Source: Devosia sp. 67-54 (GTDB lineage Bacteria > Pseudomonadota > Alphaproteobacteria > Rhizobiales > Devosiaceae). From it: DNA of 64,000 bases. The DNA is taken from NCBI RefSeq assembly GCF_001899075.1, contig NZ_MKVA01000005.1, positions 186,001 through 250,000 on the forward strand, given 5' to 3'. Of this stretch, positions 23,552-34,475 are shown in pieces. Under the pieces are notes generated by a model. The model did no database searches. It was not told the origin of the DNA and worked only from the letters and a program-made list of their open reading frames with translations. The first letter of the stretch is position 1. Each line of letters begins with the position of its first letter. The position numbers and the translations under genes were made by a program.

Positions 23552-24723
23552 CAGCCGGCCTCGGCCAGGTTGGAGGAATGCGGCAGGCGCACCGAGATCA
23601 GGGCGATGATGCCGGCGAGCGTGCTGGTGACGATGCCGATCGCGGGCAGCAGGGCGAAGCTCAGCCCGCCGCTGAGCAGCACGGCGCCGAGCGCGGCGCC
23701 GGCGGCGATGCCGGTGTTGTAGGCGGTCGACACCATGGTCGAGGCGAGGCGCGGGGCGGCGCGGGCGCCGTGCAGGATGCGCAACTGCACCGGGGTCGAA
23801 AAGCCGAAACCGAAAAACGCCGAAAAGAACAGCATGATGCCGACGGCGATGGGGTCGTACACGGCGACGAGTAGCAGGGCGAAGGTCAGGATCTGGCCGG
23901 CGATGACGATCAGGATCGAGGCGTCGATGTTCCAGTCGGCGCCCTTGCCGCCCAGCCAGATGCCGGTTACGGCCCCGGCGCCGCCGAGCAGCAGGTAGTA
24001 GGGGACGGCGGCTTCGGCGATGCCGGTCACGCGGGTCAGCATGGCGACCTGGAAGGTGCCGAAGGCGAGTTGGCCGACCATGATCACGGCGATGGCGAGG
24101 TAGGTGAGGAACACCTCCTGGTGCAGCAATTGCCGGGCCTGCAGCCGCAGCGGCGCGTCGGCCTGCGCCTCGCCCCGGGTCTGGGCCGGCAGCGCGATGA
24201 ACACGGCGACCACCGAGAGCACGGCGAGGGCGGCGATGACCACGAAGGTGATGCGCCAGCCGAAGGCGTTGCCGATGGCGGTGCCGCCGGGCAGGCCGAG
24301 GATGTTGGCGACGGTGATGCCGCCGACGAACAGCGACAGCGCCGCGCCGCGCCGTTCGGCCGGCACGAGCTGGCTCACCGCGACGCTGGCGACGCCGAAG
24401 AACACGCCGTGGCCGCAGGCCGACACCAGCCGAGCGCCGAGCAGCAGCTCGTAATTGGGGGCGAGCGCGCAGAGCAATTGCCCGATGGCGAAGATGGTCA
24501 TCACCCCCAGGATCGCCGGCTTCAGCGGGATGCGCGTCAGCAGCAGGCCGAGCAGCGGGCCGCCGATGGCCACGCCGGCGGCATAGCCGGTGACCAGGAG
24601 GCCCGCCGTCGGGATCGACACGCCGAGATCGCCCGACACCGAGAGCAGAATCCCGGAGACGATGAATTCGGTGGAGCCGATGCAGAAGGCGGCGAGGGCG
24701 AGGGCGAAGACGGCAGGAGGCAT
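23551..24723 (-). CDS. MFS transporter (DHA1-type efflux), tandem paralogue
   Basis: A 390-residue major facilitator with FALALAAFCIGSTEFIVSGI at the start and GLPGGTAIGNAFGWRITF in helix 5, clearly paralogous to the next gene downstream. The start MPPAVFAL is chosen because the first helix begins there; the in-frame codons before it are basic and non-homologous. It is coupled to the second MFS gene by a one-base stop/start overlap. Such pairs may form hetero-oligomers or simply reflect duplication. The substrate is unknown. Confidence 0.9.
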   Translation of the reverse strand: MPPAVFALALAAFCIGSTEFIVSGILLSVSGDLGVSIPTAGLLVTGYAAGVAIGGPLLGLLLTRIPLKPAILGVMTIFAIGQLLCALAPNYELLLGARLVSACGHGVFFGVASVAVSQLVPAERRGAALSLFVGGITVANILGLPGGTAIGNAFGWRITFVVIAALAVLSVVAVFIALPAQTRGEAQADAPLRLQARQLLHQEVFLTYLAIAVIMVGQLAFGTFQVAMLTRVTGIAEAAVPYYLLLGGAGAVTGIWLGGKGADWNIDASILIVIAGQILTFALLLVAVYDPIAVGIMLFFSAFFGFGFSTPVQLRILHGARAAPRLASTMVSTAYNTGIAAGAALGAVLLSGGLSFALLPAIGIVTSTLAGIIALISVRLPHSSNLAEAG

Positions 24724-24896
24724 TTGGTGACCCGGAGAGCGGGCGACATGATCACCAAGCCGCGCCTGCGGCAAGCCCTCGCGGCGCGCGCCGCCCATGC
24801 GGGGGCGCGATTGACGTGGCTAGTTGTCCGTGCCCGGATGCAAAGGCGGGTTCAGTGAGTCATAGTGGGCCCGCCAACCGAACGAGGAGCTTGGAC

Positions 24897-25460
24897 ATGG
24901 CGGCGGCTGACCTGAAGAAGCGTTGGGGACTACTCATGGGGCTCAGGGGGCTGCTGATGCTGCTCGCCGGCCTTTATGCGGTGATCTGGCCGGGAGCGGC
25001 GCTGGCCGTGCTGGTGATCGCCGGTGGCGTCATCATGCTGGTGGACGGCGTGCTCGGGCTATGGGCGCTGACTTTCGGCGGCGCCAAGACCGGCAATTTC
25101 TGGTTCGACGTGATCCGCAACGTGCTGGGCATCCTCTGCGGCCTGGTGATCCTGCTGTTCCCGATCCTGTCGACGCTGGTGACGGTGTGGTTCGTCGTCT
25201 ACCTGGTCGCCATCCAGGCGATCATCGTGGGCGTGATGGAGATCGTCATCGCCATCCGCGAGCGGGCGATGTACGCGAAGATCTGGCCGATCCTGCTGTC
25301 GGGCGCGCTCTATGTGCTGTTCGGCGTGGTGCTGCTGTTCGCGCCGCTGAGCGGAGCGATCTTCTTCGTGATCTTCGGCGGGGTGATGATGATCCTGTTC
25401 TCGGTCGGGCTGTTCGCGATGGCGTGGCGGCTCTACAAGGGCCAGAGCGCTTCCGCCTAG
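24897..25460 (+). CDS. HdeD-family (DUF308) membrane protein
   Basis: A 187-residue protein with six hydrophobic helices in three hairpin-like repeats (LLMGLRGLLMLLAGLYAV, VLGILCGLVILLFPILSTL, ILLSGALYVLFGVVLLFAP), the HdeD/DUF308 arrangement. E. coli HdeD is linked to acid resistance; the role here is inferred only by family. The start at 24897 follows AACGAGGAGC. Its last 4 bp overlap the end of the convergent YihY-like gene. Confidence 0.88.
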   Translation: MAAADLKKRWGLLMGLRGLLMLLAGLYAVIWPGAALAVLVIAGGVIMLVDGVLGLWALTFGGAKTGNFWFDVIRNVLGILCGLVILLFPILSTLVTVWFVVYLVAIQAIIVGVMEIVIAIRERAMYAKIWPILLSGALYVLFGVVLLFAPLSGAIFFVIFGGVMMILFSVGLFAMAWRLYKGQSASA

Positions 25461-26335
25461 GCCGAGGTGACGACACCGGTGGCCGGCCCTTCGCCGGCCG
25501 CATGCTCGAGCGCGGCGTTGAAGGCCGCGCCGAGCACCAGCACCTGCGCGGAATTGTACATCCACAGCAGCAGCACGACCGCCGCCGACACCGAGCCGAA
25601 GGTCGCCGAGTAGTTGCCCCAGTTCTGCACGTAGATCGAAAAGATCGCGCCGGCGAGAACCCAGAGCAGCGAGGCGAGCATTGCGCCCGGCCAGATGAAG
25701 CGCAGCTTGTGCGGATGCCGGTCGGGCCCGAAGCGGTAGAGCAGGCCCATCACCAGCGCGGAAATCAGCAGGAGCACCGGCCAGCGGACGACGAGGACCA
25801 CCCATTCGGCGCCGGTGGGGAAGGGGATGAGGGCGGGCAGCCCGGCGACGGTCACCAGCGCCGCGGCGACGAACAGCGAGCCGCCCAGGGTCATGCCGAC
25901 CGCGACCAGCACCTCCTCGACGAAGCCGCGCCGCTCGGGCGCGCCGCGGACGCGCGACATGGCAAAGAGCAGCGCCTCGACGCCGCGCGAGCCCGACCAC
26001 AGGGCCAGCGGCACGCTGACCAGCAGGCCCAGCCCGAGGGTCGCCGGCGGGGCGGCGGCGAGCATCTTCAACTGCTCGTCGAGGATGTCGAGCGCCATGG
26101 GCGGGAGCACATAAGCGAGGGCGTTGACGGTTTTCGAGGCCAGCGGCGCGTTGGCGACGATGCCGTAGAGCAGTGCGACGGTGGCGATGGCCGGAAAGAA
26201 CGACAGGAAGCCGAAGAACGCCGTGGCGGCGCAGCGCGGCGAGGTGTCGGGATCGAAAAACACCTTGATGGCGTCGAGCGCAACCGCCTTCCAGCGCGCA
26301 AAGCCGCGGGTGGACTGCGCTGCGACCAAAGCCAT
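25457..26335 (-). CDS. YihY/virulence factor BrkB family membrane protein
   Basis: A 292-residue protein with about six helices. Family motifs include CAATAFFGFLSFFPAIATVA near the N-terminus, RFIWPGAMLASLLWVLAGAIF, and YSATFGSVSAAVVLLLWMY near the C-terminus. These proteins were once annotated as RNase BN, which is incorrect, and their function is not established. The start at 26335 has a GGAGG eight bases upstream and is preferred to an in-frame codon at 26362. It ends convergently with the HdeD-like gene. Confidence 0.9.
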   Translation of the reverse strand: MALVAAQSTRGFARWKAVALDAIKVFFDPDTSPRCAATAFFGFLSFFPAIATVALLYGIVANAPLASKTVNALAYVLPPMALDILDEQLKMLAAAPPATLGLGLLVSVPLALWSGSRGVEALLFAMSRVRGAPERRGFVEEVLVAVGMTLGGSLFVAAALVTVAGLPALIPFPTGAEWVVLVVRWPVLLLISALVMGLLYRFGPDRHPHKLRFIWPGAMLASLLWVLAGAIFSIYVQNWGNYSATFGSVSAAVVLLLWMYNSAQVLVLGAAFNAALEHAAGEGPATGVVTSA

Positions 26336-26446
26336 GAGCCGAACCTCCGATACGGAAGTCAAACGATGTCGGGATCGGGCGGTTGCAGCGTGTGAATTGC
26401 GGAGAAGGCCGATGACTCCGGGTCAGCCAGCGCTTACTTACGTGAC

Positions 26447-28381
26447 ATGCGCTTTTCCGATGGCTTTCTCGACGAGATCCGGCAGCGCCTGCCGATTTCG
26501 CAGGTGGTGGGCGAGCATGTCATCTGGGACAAGCGCAAGAGCCAGCCGGGGCGTGGCGATTTCTGGGCGTGCTGCCCGTTCCATGGCGAAAAAACGCCGA
26601 GCTTTCATGCCGACGACCGCAAGGGCATCTACCACTGCTTCGGCTGCGGGGTGACGGGCGACCATTTCCGCTTCCTCACGGAAAAGGCGGGAATGAGCTT
26701 TCCGGAGGCGGTGGAAAAGCTCGCCGGGATGGCCGGGGTGCCGATGCCGGCGCGCGACGAGCGCGAGGAGGCGCGGCAGGAAGCCCGGCGCTCGCTGTTC
26801 GACGTGATGGAGGTGGCGGCGAAGTATTTCGAGGCGGCGCTGGCGCACAATATCGGGGCGCGGGCGCGCGGCTATCTGTTCGAGCGCGGCGTCAGCGCCC
26901 AGGCGCAGACGCGCTTCCGCATCGGTTTCGCCCCGGACAGCCGCAATGGCCTCAAGGAGCATCTGGCGGCCAATGGCGTGTCGGCGCAGGAGATGGTCGA
27001 CACCGGGCTGGTGGCGTCGCGCGAGGGCGATCCGCTGACCTATGACCGGTTCCGCAACCGGGTGATGTTCCCGATCACCGATTTCCGCGGCCGCATCATC
27101 GGGTTCGGCGGCCGGGCGCTGACGCCGGACGTGCCGGCGAAATACCTCAATTCGCCCGAGACCGAGCTCTTCCAGAAGCGGCTGGTGCTCTACAACGGCA
27201 TGGAGGCGCGCAAGGCGGCGCGCGACGGCCGGCCGGTGATCGTGGTCGAGGGCTATCTCGACGTGATCGCGGCCGTGATGGCGGGGTTCGAGGGGACGGT
27301 CGCGCCGATGGGCACGGCGATGACCGAGGACCATGTGGCGCTGTTGTGGCGGATGACGGACGAGCCGATCCTGTGCTTCGACGGCGACGCGGCCGGGCAG
27401 CGGGCGGCGGAGCGGGCCGCCAATCTGGTGATGCCGCTGCTGACGCCGGGCAAGACGGTGCGGATCGCGACGTTGCCCGAGGGGCTCGATCCCGACGACC
27501 TCATCCGGCAGCAGGGGCGCACGGCCTTCGCCGAAGTGCTCGACCAGGCGCGCTCGCTCAGCGACGTGGTGTGGAGCCTCGAAACCGGCGGCATGGTGCC
27601 GGAAACGCCGGAGGCGCGGGCGGCGCTGGAGGCGCGGCTGCGCGAGCGGGCCAACGGCATCGGCGACCAGTCGGTGCGGCGGCACTACATGCAGGCGTTC
27701 GACGAAAAGCTGGCGGCGTTCTTCCAGCCGGTGCGGCCGGCGTCGCGCTTCGACGGGCGGCGCGGCGAGCGCCGGAGCGGCATGCGCCGCGGCTATGGCC
27801 AGGAGCCGCTCAAATCGCCGCGGCTGGTGGTGTCGGACACGCTACGCAATTCGCGGCTGCTGAAGCCGGCGCGCAGCGAGGCCAGCCCGCGCGAGGCGGT
27901 GATCCTGATGAGCCTCGTCAACCACCCGGCGCTGGCGGAAAACCGGCTCGAGAGCCTCGCCGGGCTCGATTTCGCCTCGCCGGGCGCGCGCAAGCTCGCC
28001 GCGGCGCTGCTCGACATCATCATGGCCGACCACGATATTTCCGGGGCCGACCTGCGGGCCGCGCTGGCGGCGCGCGGCTTCGGCGCCGAGATTGAGCGGA
28101 TGGAAGCGCTGCTGCGCGGGCAGGGGGTGTGGCAGGTGCTGGCCGATGCCGCGGTCAACGACGCCGAGATCGGGCTCCGGCATGCGCTGGCCTTGCATTA
28201 CAAGTCGGTTGAGCTAAATAAGGCGCTCAAGGCAGCGGAAAACGCCCTCGACGTCGATTGGACCGAGGACTCCTTCAGGGTGCTGCAAGACATCAAGAAT
28301 CAGATCACGACCGTCGACGGCACAGAAGCGTTGATCGAAGGGTTTGGTTCGTTATCCGGACGCGCGGCCCGCAGCTTCTGA
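26447..28381 (+). CDS. dnaG: DNA primase
   Basis: Synthesises RNA primers at the replication fork. The 644-residue protein has an intact CHC2 zinc-binding domain with Cys43, His46, Cys64 and Cys67 (CPFH...CFGC). The central catalytic part contains DFRGRIIGFGGRAL, and the Toprim domain (about 264-320) has VIVVEGYLDV and ILCFDGDAAGQRAA. A C-terminal DnaB-binding helical region follows. The next gene is rpoD, the core of the macromolecular synthesis arrangement. Confidence 0.98.
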   Translation: MRFSDGFLDEIRQRLPISQVVGEHVIWDKRKSQPGRGDFWACCPFHGEKTPSFHADDRKGIYHCFGCGVTGDHFRFLTEKAGMSFPEAVEKLAGMAGVPMPARDEREEARQEARRSLFDVMEVAAKYFEAALAHNIGARARGYLFERGVSAQAQTRFRIGFAPDSRNGLKEHLAANGVSAQEMVDTGLVASREGDPLTYDRFRNRVMFPITDFRGRIIGFGGRALTPDVPAKYLNSPETELFQKRLVLYNGMEARKAARDGRPVIVVEGYLDVIAAVMAGFEGTVAPMGTAMTEDHVALLWRMTDEPILCFDGDAAGQRAAERAANLVMPLLTPGKTVRIATLPEGLDPDDLIRQQGRTAFAEVLDQARSLSDVVWSLETGGMVPETPEARAALEARLRERANGIGDQSVRRHYMQAFDEKLAAFFQPVRPASRFDGRRGERRSGMRRGYGQEPLKSPRLVVSDTLRNSRLLKPARSEASPREAVILMSLVNHPALAENRLESLAGLDFASPGARKLAAALLDIIMADHDISGADLRAALAARGFGAEIERMEALLRGQGVWQVLADAAVNDAEIGLRHALALHYKSVELNKALKAAENALDVDWTEDSFRVLQDIKNQITTVDGTEALIEGFGSLSGRAARSF

Positions 28382-28544
28382 GCAAGCTCGCGAGTGCGCG
28401 ATTTTGCTTATGGGCGAATCAGTTGCATAAGCCTCTTCCGGAAACGAATCAGGGACCACACATAAGGTCCACCCATCGCATCGCATTCTCTGCCAGTATT
28501 TGAACCGAACTCGGCCCGTCCCGGGCACCGGAGCAACAAGCCAG

Positions 28545-31184
<2,640 letters not shown>

Positions 31185-31194
31185 GGGCACAGGC

Positions 31195-31398
31195 ATGAAA
31201 GTCAAAGTTCTCGTGCATGAGGCGGAGGAGGGGGGGTACTGGGGCGAGGTCCCGGCGCTTCCCGGCTGCGCCAGCCAAGGCGAGACCATGGACGAATTGC
31301 TGCGCAATCTCCACGAGGCCATCGAAGGCTACCTTTCGGCGGATCTCGAAGATCGGCACGAGGAACGCGGAGAGCGGGTGCTCGAGATTGCGCTGTGA
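31195..31398 (+). CDS. hicB: HicB-family antitoxin
   Basis: A 67-residue protein with the HicB partial RNase-H-like fold: KVKVLVHEAEEGGYWGEVPA, LPGCASQGETMDELLRNLHE, then AIEGYL. It lacks the C-terminal DNA-binding (HTH or RHH) domain of longer HicB proteins, so it probably neutralises the toxin but regulates transcription poorly by itself. Its stop overlaps the GTG start of hicA by 4 bp (GTGA). It begins 11 bp after the rpoD stop and may be read from the rpoD transcript. Confidence 0.88.
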   Translation: MKVKVLVHEAEEGGYWGEVPALPGCASQGETMDELLRNLHEAIEGYLSADLEDRHEERGERVLEIAL

Positions 31399-31601
31399 CG
31401 CCGCTCTCGGGCCTACAATTCGCAAAGCTGCTTGAGCGGAATGGCTGGCGCCTGCTACGGGTCAATGGCAGCCACCATATCTACGGAAAAGCAGGGGTCG
31501 ATGCCCGGCTCTCCGTTCCGGTGCACGGCAACGAACCCTTGAAGCTCGGGCTCATGCGCCATCTGGCAAAGCTCGCGCAACTGACCCTCGAGCAGGAGTA
31601 A
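31395..31601 (+). CDS. hicA: HicA-family mRNA interferase toxin
   Basis: A 68-residue protein of the HicA dsRBD-like fold. LSGLQFAKLLERNGWRLLRV is followed by the conserved active-site region NGSHHIY (GSHH at 25-28, with the catalytic His) and SVPVHGNEPLKLGLMRHL. HicA toxins cleave mRNA and tmRNA independently of the ribosome. The GTG start overlaps the hicB stop. The order here is antitoxin then toxin, the reverse of the usual hicA-hicB. Confidence 0.88.
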   Translation: MTPLSGLQFAKLLERNGWRLLRVNGSHHIYGKAGVDARLSVPVHGNEPLKLGLMRHLAKLAQLTLEQE

Positions 31602-31606
31602 AGCCC

Positions 31607-31912
31607 ATGTCTTTCTGGAAAAATCTCTTTGGCGGCGGTGGCGGGGCGGCGAAGGAGGAGGCGCCGGCGGCGGGCGAGGAGTACAAGGGCTTCACCATCC
31701 GGCCGACGCCGATGGCGGCGGGCAGCGAGTACCAGCTTTCCGGCGTCATCGAAAAGACCATCGACGGCGAGACCAAGAGCTACAGCTTCGTGCGCGCCGA
31801 CCGGATGAGTTCGCGCGACGAGGCGGTGAGCTTTGCGCTGGCCAAGGGCCGGCAGATCATCGACGAGCAGGGCGAGGGCGTGTTCAGGCAGTCCTGGCCG
31901 AAGAGCAACTAG
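31607..31912 (+). CDS. HlyU-family protein
   Basis: A 101-residue protein starting MSFWKNLFGGGGG, with EYKGFTIRPTPMAAGSEYQL, then GVIEKTIDGETKSYSFVRAD and GRQIIDEQGEGVFRQSW. This is the alphaproteobacterial family annotated as HlyU transcriptional regulator. No DNA-binding motif is visible and it is not the ArsR-type HlyU of Vibrio, so the regulatory label should be treated with caution. It starts 5 bp after hicA. Confidence 0.85.
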   Translation: MSFWKNLFGGGGGAAKEEAPAAGEEYKGFTIRPTPMAAGSEYQLSGVIEKTIDGETKSYSFVRADRMSSRDEAVSFALAKGRQIIDEQGEGVFRQSWPKSN

Positions 31913-31986
31913 CGCCTGTCCAGCAGCAAGCCGGCTTGTGCCCTTGAGGCGCAGCGCGTAGAGCGCGCCGCAAAGGAGTATTCGCC

Positions 31987-32208
31987 ATGGCCAAGAAACC
32001 GACGCCGCGCAACGAATTCGTGTTCTTCGACGTGATCTACGAGGACGGCAGCCAGCGGTCGAACCGACGGGTTCCGGCCGACATCCTCGGCGGGCTGGAC
32101 GGCGACGAGCCGGCCAAGGCGGAGATCCAGGCGCAGGATCGCGCCATTGCGGAAAAGTCGGGAATGCCGCCGCTGGCGATCAAGACGATCAAGCGCAGCA
32201 AGAAATAG
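31987..32208 (+). CDS. small conserved-type hypothetical protein
   Basis: A 73-residue hydrophilic protein, basic at both ends (MAKKPTPRNEFVFFDVIYED at the N-terminus, IKTIKRSKK at the C-terminus). AAAGGAGTATTCGCC precedes the ATG, a good ribosome-binding site that supports expression. No family with a known function was recognised. It is convergent with a tiny membrane protein gene 15 bp away. Confidence 0.7.
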   Translation: MAKKPTPRNEFVFFDVIYEDGSQRSNRRVPADILGGLDGDEPAKAEIQAQDRAIAEKSGMPPLAIKTIKRSKK

Positions 32209-32223
32209 TCGCTAGCTTGTAGG

Positions 32224-32391
32224 TTAGCGCGGGACGAACTGGCTGAAGCCGGCGAGGAATTCCGCGGGGCTGATGCGCGCGTCCGAGAGCAGGGCGAAGC
32301 CGCCGAACACCAGGATCGCGGCAACCAAGGCCGCTTCCGCCAGCCAGAGGCGCCGAAGCCGGTGAACCGAACGCTGCACGTAGTGCGACAT
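32224..32391 (-). CDS. 55-residue single-pass membrane protein
   Basis: A short ORF encoding MSHYVQRSVHRLRRLWLAEA followed by a hydrophobic helix (ALVAAILVFGGFALL) and ending FSQFVPR. On the minus strand ACGGAGGGCTCGCC immediately precedes the ATG, a strong ribosome-binding site at correct spacing. The basic N-terminus before the helix suggests N-in topology. Function is unknown; the site and hydrophobicity support a real gene. Confidence 0.6.
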   Translation of the reverse strand: MSHYVQRSVHRLRRLWLAEAALVAAILVFGGFALLSDARISPAEFLAGFSQFVPR

Positions 32392-32514
32392 GGCGAGCCC
32401 TCCGTCCAGCAGAACGCCGAACGTTAAGAAAAGGTTTCTAGGATCGCGTCGTGGCCCGACCGCGACCGGAATGGGGCGATTTCGCGGCAGTGCGCTGGGC
32501 GGGGTGCTGCCGGC

Positions 32515-33564
32515 TCAACCGGCCTTGCGCGGCAGCGCCTTGTCGATGGCGGGCTTCACCACGGTGCCGAGCAGCTCGATGGCGTGCATGACCTTGGCGT
32601 GCGGCAGCGTGCCCACCGAAAGCTGCAGGCCGAAGCGGTCGTGCCCGAACCATTCGTGTTGCATCAGGATCTTGTCGATCACCTGCTGCGGCGAGCCCAT
32701 GAAATAGGCGCCCTGCGGGCCGGCGCCGGCCTCGAACTGCTCGCGCGTGGTGGGCGGCCAGCCGCGCTCCTTGCCGATGCGGCTCATCGCCGCCTGATGC
32801 GCGGGGAAGGCGATGTCCATGGCCTCCTGCGAGGTGTCGGCAATGAAGCCGTGCGAGGAGATGCCGACGGGCAGGCCGGCGACGTCGTGGTTCATCTTCG
32901 CGGCGGTGTCGCGATAGAGCCGCACCAGCGGCTGGAACTGCTGCGGCCGGCCGCCAATGATGGCGATCATCAGCGGCAGCCCGAAATAGGCGGCGCGGGC
33001 CACCGAATTGGGCGTGCCGCCGACCGCGATCCATAGCGGCAGCGGGTCCTGCACGGGCTTGGGGAAGAGCTCCATGCCGGGGATCGGCCTGGTGTGCGCC
33101 GAGCCCGGCCAGTCGACCTTGCCGCCCTTGCGGATCGCCAGCAGCTCCTGCAGCTTTTCCTCGAACAGCTCGTCATAGTCGTTGAGGTCGTAGCCGAAGA
33201 GGGGGAAGCTTTCGACGAAGGAGCCGCGTCCGGCCATGATCTCGGCACGCCCGTTGGAGAGCAGGTCGAGGGTCGAGAATTGCTGCCAGACGCGGATGGG
33301 GTCGTCGGAACTGAGCACGGTGACGGCGGTGGAGAGACGGATGGTACTGGTTCGCGCTGCGGCGGCCGCGAGAATGGTCACCGGCGAGGAGGCGACGAAA
33401 TCGGGACGGTGATGTTCGCCGAGGCCATAGAAATCGAGCCCGAGCTGGTCGGCCAACTCGATCTCCTCGAGCAGGTCGCGCAGCCGCTCGGCGGGCGATT
33501 GCAGATGGTTGCCGTTGAGCAGGTCCGGGGTGTTCTCGGCGAAGGAATAAAGGCCGATTTGCAT
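32515..33564 (-). CDS. LLM class flavin-dependent oxidoreductase
   Basis: A 349-residue bacterial luciferase-like monooxygenase. It starts MQIGLYSFAENTPDLLNG and has LGLDFYGLGEHHRPDFVASS, the typical LGEHH region. RLSTAVTVLSSDDPIRVWQQ and EIMAGRGSFVESFPLFGYDL follow, typical of the FMN-binding TIM barrel. The start at 33564 coincides with the family N-terminus; upstream in-frame codons are not homologous. The substrate is unknown; family members act on sulfonates, nitriloacetate, alkanes or F420-linked alcohols. Confidence 0.92.
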   Translation of the reverse strand: MQIGLYSFAENTPDLLNGNHLQSPAERLRDLLEEIELADQLGLDFYGLGEHHRPDFVASSPVTILAAAAARTSTIRLSTAVTVLSSDDPIRVWQQFSTLDLLSNGRAEIMAGRGSFVESFPLFGYDLNDYDELFEEKLQELLAIRKGGKVDWPGSAHTRPIPGMELFPKPVQDPLPLWIAVGGTPNSVARAAYFGLPLMIAIIGGRPQQFQPLVRLYRDTAAKMNHDVAGLPVGISSHGFIADTSQEAMDIAFPAHQAAMSRIGKERGWPPTTREQFEAGAGPQGAYFMGSPQQVIDKILMQHEWFGHDRFGLQLSVGTLPHAKVMHAIELLGTVVKPAIDKALPRKAG

Positions 33565-33915
33565 GACGATGTCCTCGTGATTGCGGCCTAGATGTCGCCT
33601 GCGGAACGGGCTTACAAGAACGCACAGGGAGGTAACTGCCATGGCCGCGACGTCGATCGTGCCGGTCACGCAGGGCGCCGATGCCGCCGAGGCCTATCGG
33701 TCGAGCCCGGGCCGCGGAGCGGATCGGGCGACCTTTACCTCGGCATTCGCGGGCCTTCGCCGAGGCGGGCTATGTCGAGGGGGGCGCGACCGCTGCCGCG
33801 GCGGCCGGTCATGCGGCGGACGAAAGCGTAGCCTGCCGCAAGCGAAAGCCCCGGCTGTGGGAGCCGGGGCTTGCTGGGCACTTCAGAGGGAGGCTGAAGC
33901 GCGGAGGACTCTCGC
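33565..33915. other. 351-bp intergenic region with a weak ORF start and a terminator
   Basis: AGGGAGGTAACTGCC precedes an ATG at 33642 whose frame reads MAATSIVPVTQGADAAEAY, a plausible start. The frame then degrades into Arg/Gly/Cys-rich sequence and runs antisense through the next gene. The +2 frame carries RAFAEAGYVEGG, reminiscent of an N-terminal segment of some ABC substrate-binding proteins. It may be a decayed gene; the evidence is weak. The 3' part holds the hairpin at 33846-33872. Confidence 0.3.
33846..33872 (-). terminator. terminator of the Thr/Pro-rich membrane protein gene
   Basis: AAGCCCCGGCT, a 5-base loop, then AGCCGGGGCTT form a perfect 11-bp stem 44 bp past the minus-strand stop at 33916. 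A short T-rich stretch (TTTCGCTT) lies at its minus-strand 3' side. Confidence 0.75.
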
Positions 33916-34338
33916 TTACTGCGCCGCCGACGAAGCGGGGGCGGCTTCAGACGGTGCCGGCGCGACCGAGCTGGCCTCAGTGGCCGGAGCCGAGCTGGCG
34001 GGCGCGGTCGACGGAGCGGCCGAGGTGCCGTTGTCGGCCGGAGCCGTGGTCGCCGGAGCCTGCGGGGTCACCGCGGTGCCGGTGTTGTCGGCCGGAGCCA
34101 TCGGCGTCGTCGTGGTGTTGGCCGGAGCCGGGGTCGTATCGGTCACGGCCGGGGTATTGTTGACCGTGGTGCTGGTCGAGGGCTGCGAGTTGGCCGAGAA
34201 GACCAGGTAGGCGATGGCCAGCAGCGCGAGGGCAACGATGATGCCCACGAACCAGCCGGTCGAATTGGACTCGCGAGAGTAGATGGTCCGGTTGGTACCA
34301 TCATTGGTATAGACGGTATCGCGATCTGGGGTAGCCAC
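33916..34338 (-). CDS. small membrane-anchored protein with Thr/Pro/Ala-rich tail
   Basis: A 140-residue protein. It has a polar N-terminus (VATPDRDTVYTNDGTNRT), one membrane helix (GWFVGIIVALALLAIAYLVF) and a long low-complexity tail (TTPAPANTTTTPMAPADNTG, then PA/S repeats). The GTG at 34338 is preferred because AAAGGAGGT lies 4 bases upstream of it; an ATG 12 codons earlier lacks such a site. The extended tail would lie in the periplasm. No family or function was recognised. Confidence 0.7.
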   Translation of the reverse strand: MATPDRDTVYTNDGTNRTIYSRESNSTGWFVGIIVALALLAIAYLVFSANSQPSTSTTVNNTPAVTDTTPAPANTTTTPMAPADNTGTAVTPQAPATTAPADNGTSAAPSTAPASSAPATEASSVAPAPSEAAPASSAAQ

Positions 34339-34475
34339 AGGGACCTCCTTTGTTTGAGTACCGTATGGCAGCAAGAACGCGGGCCTTTCCGAATTGTTCC
34401 GAGTGCTGACAAGCGCGCTGGGGACAACTCAAGAGGCGGTTTTAACCATTTGATTTCGTTTGCTTATCTTTTCCA

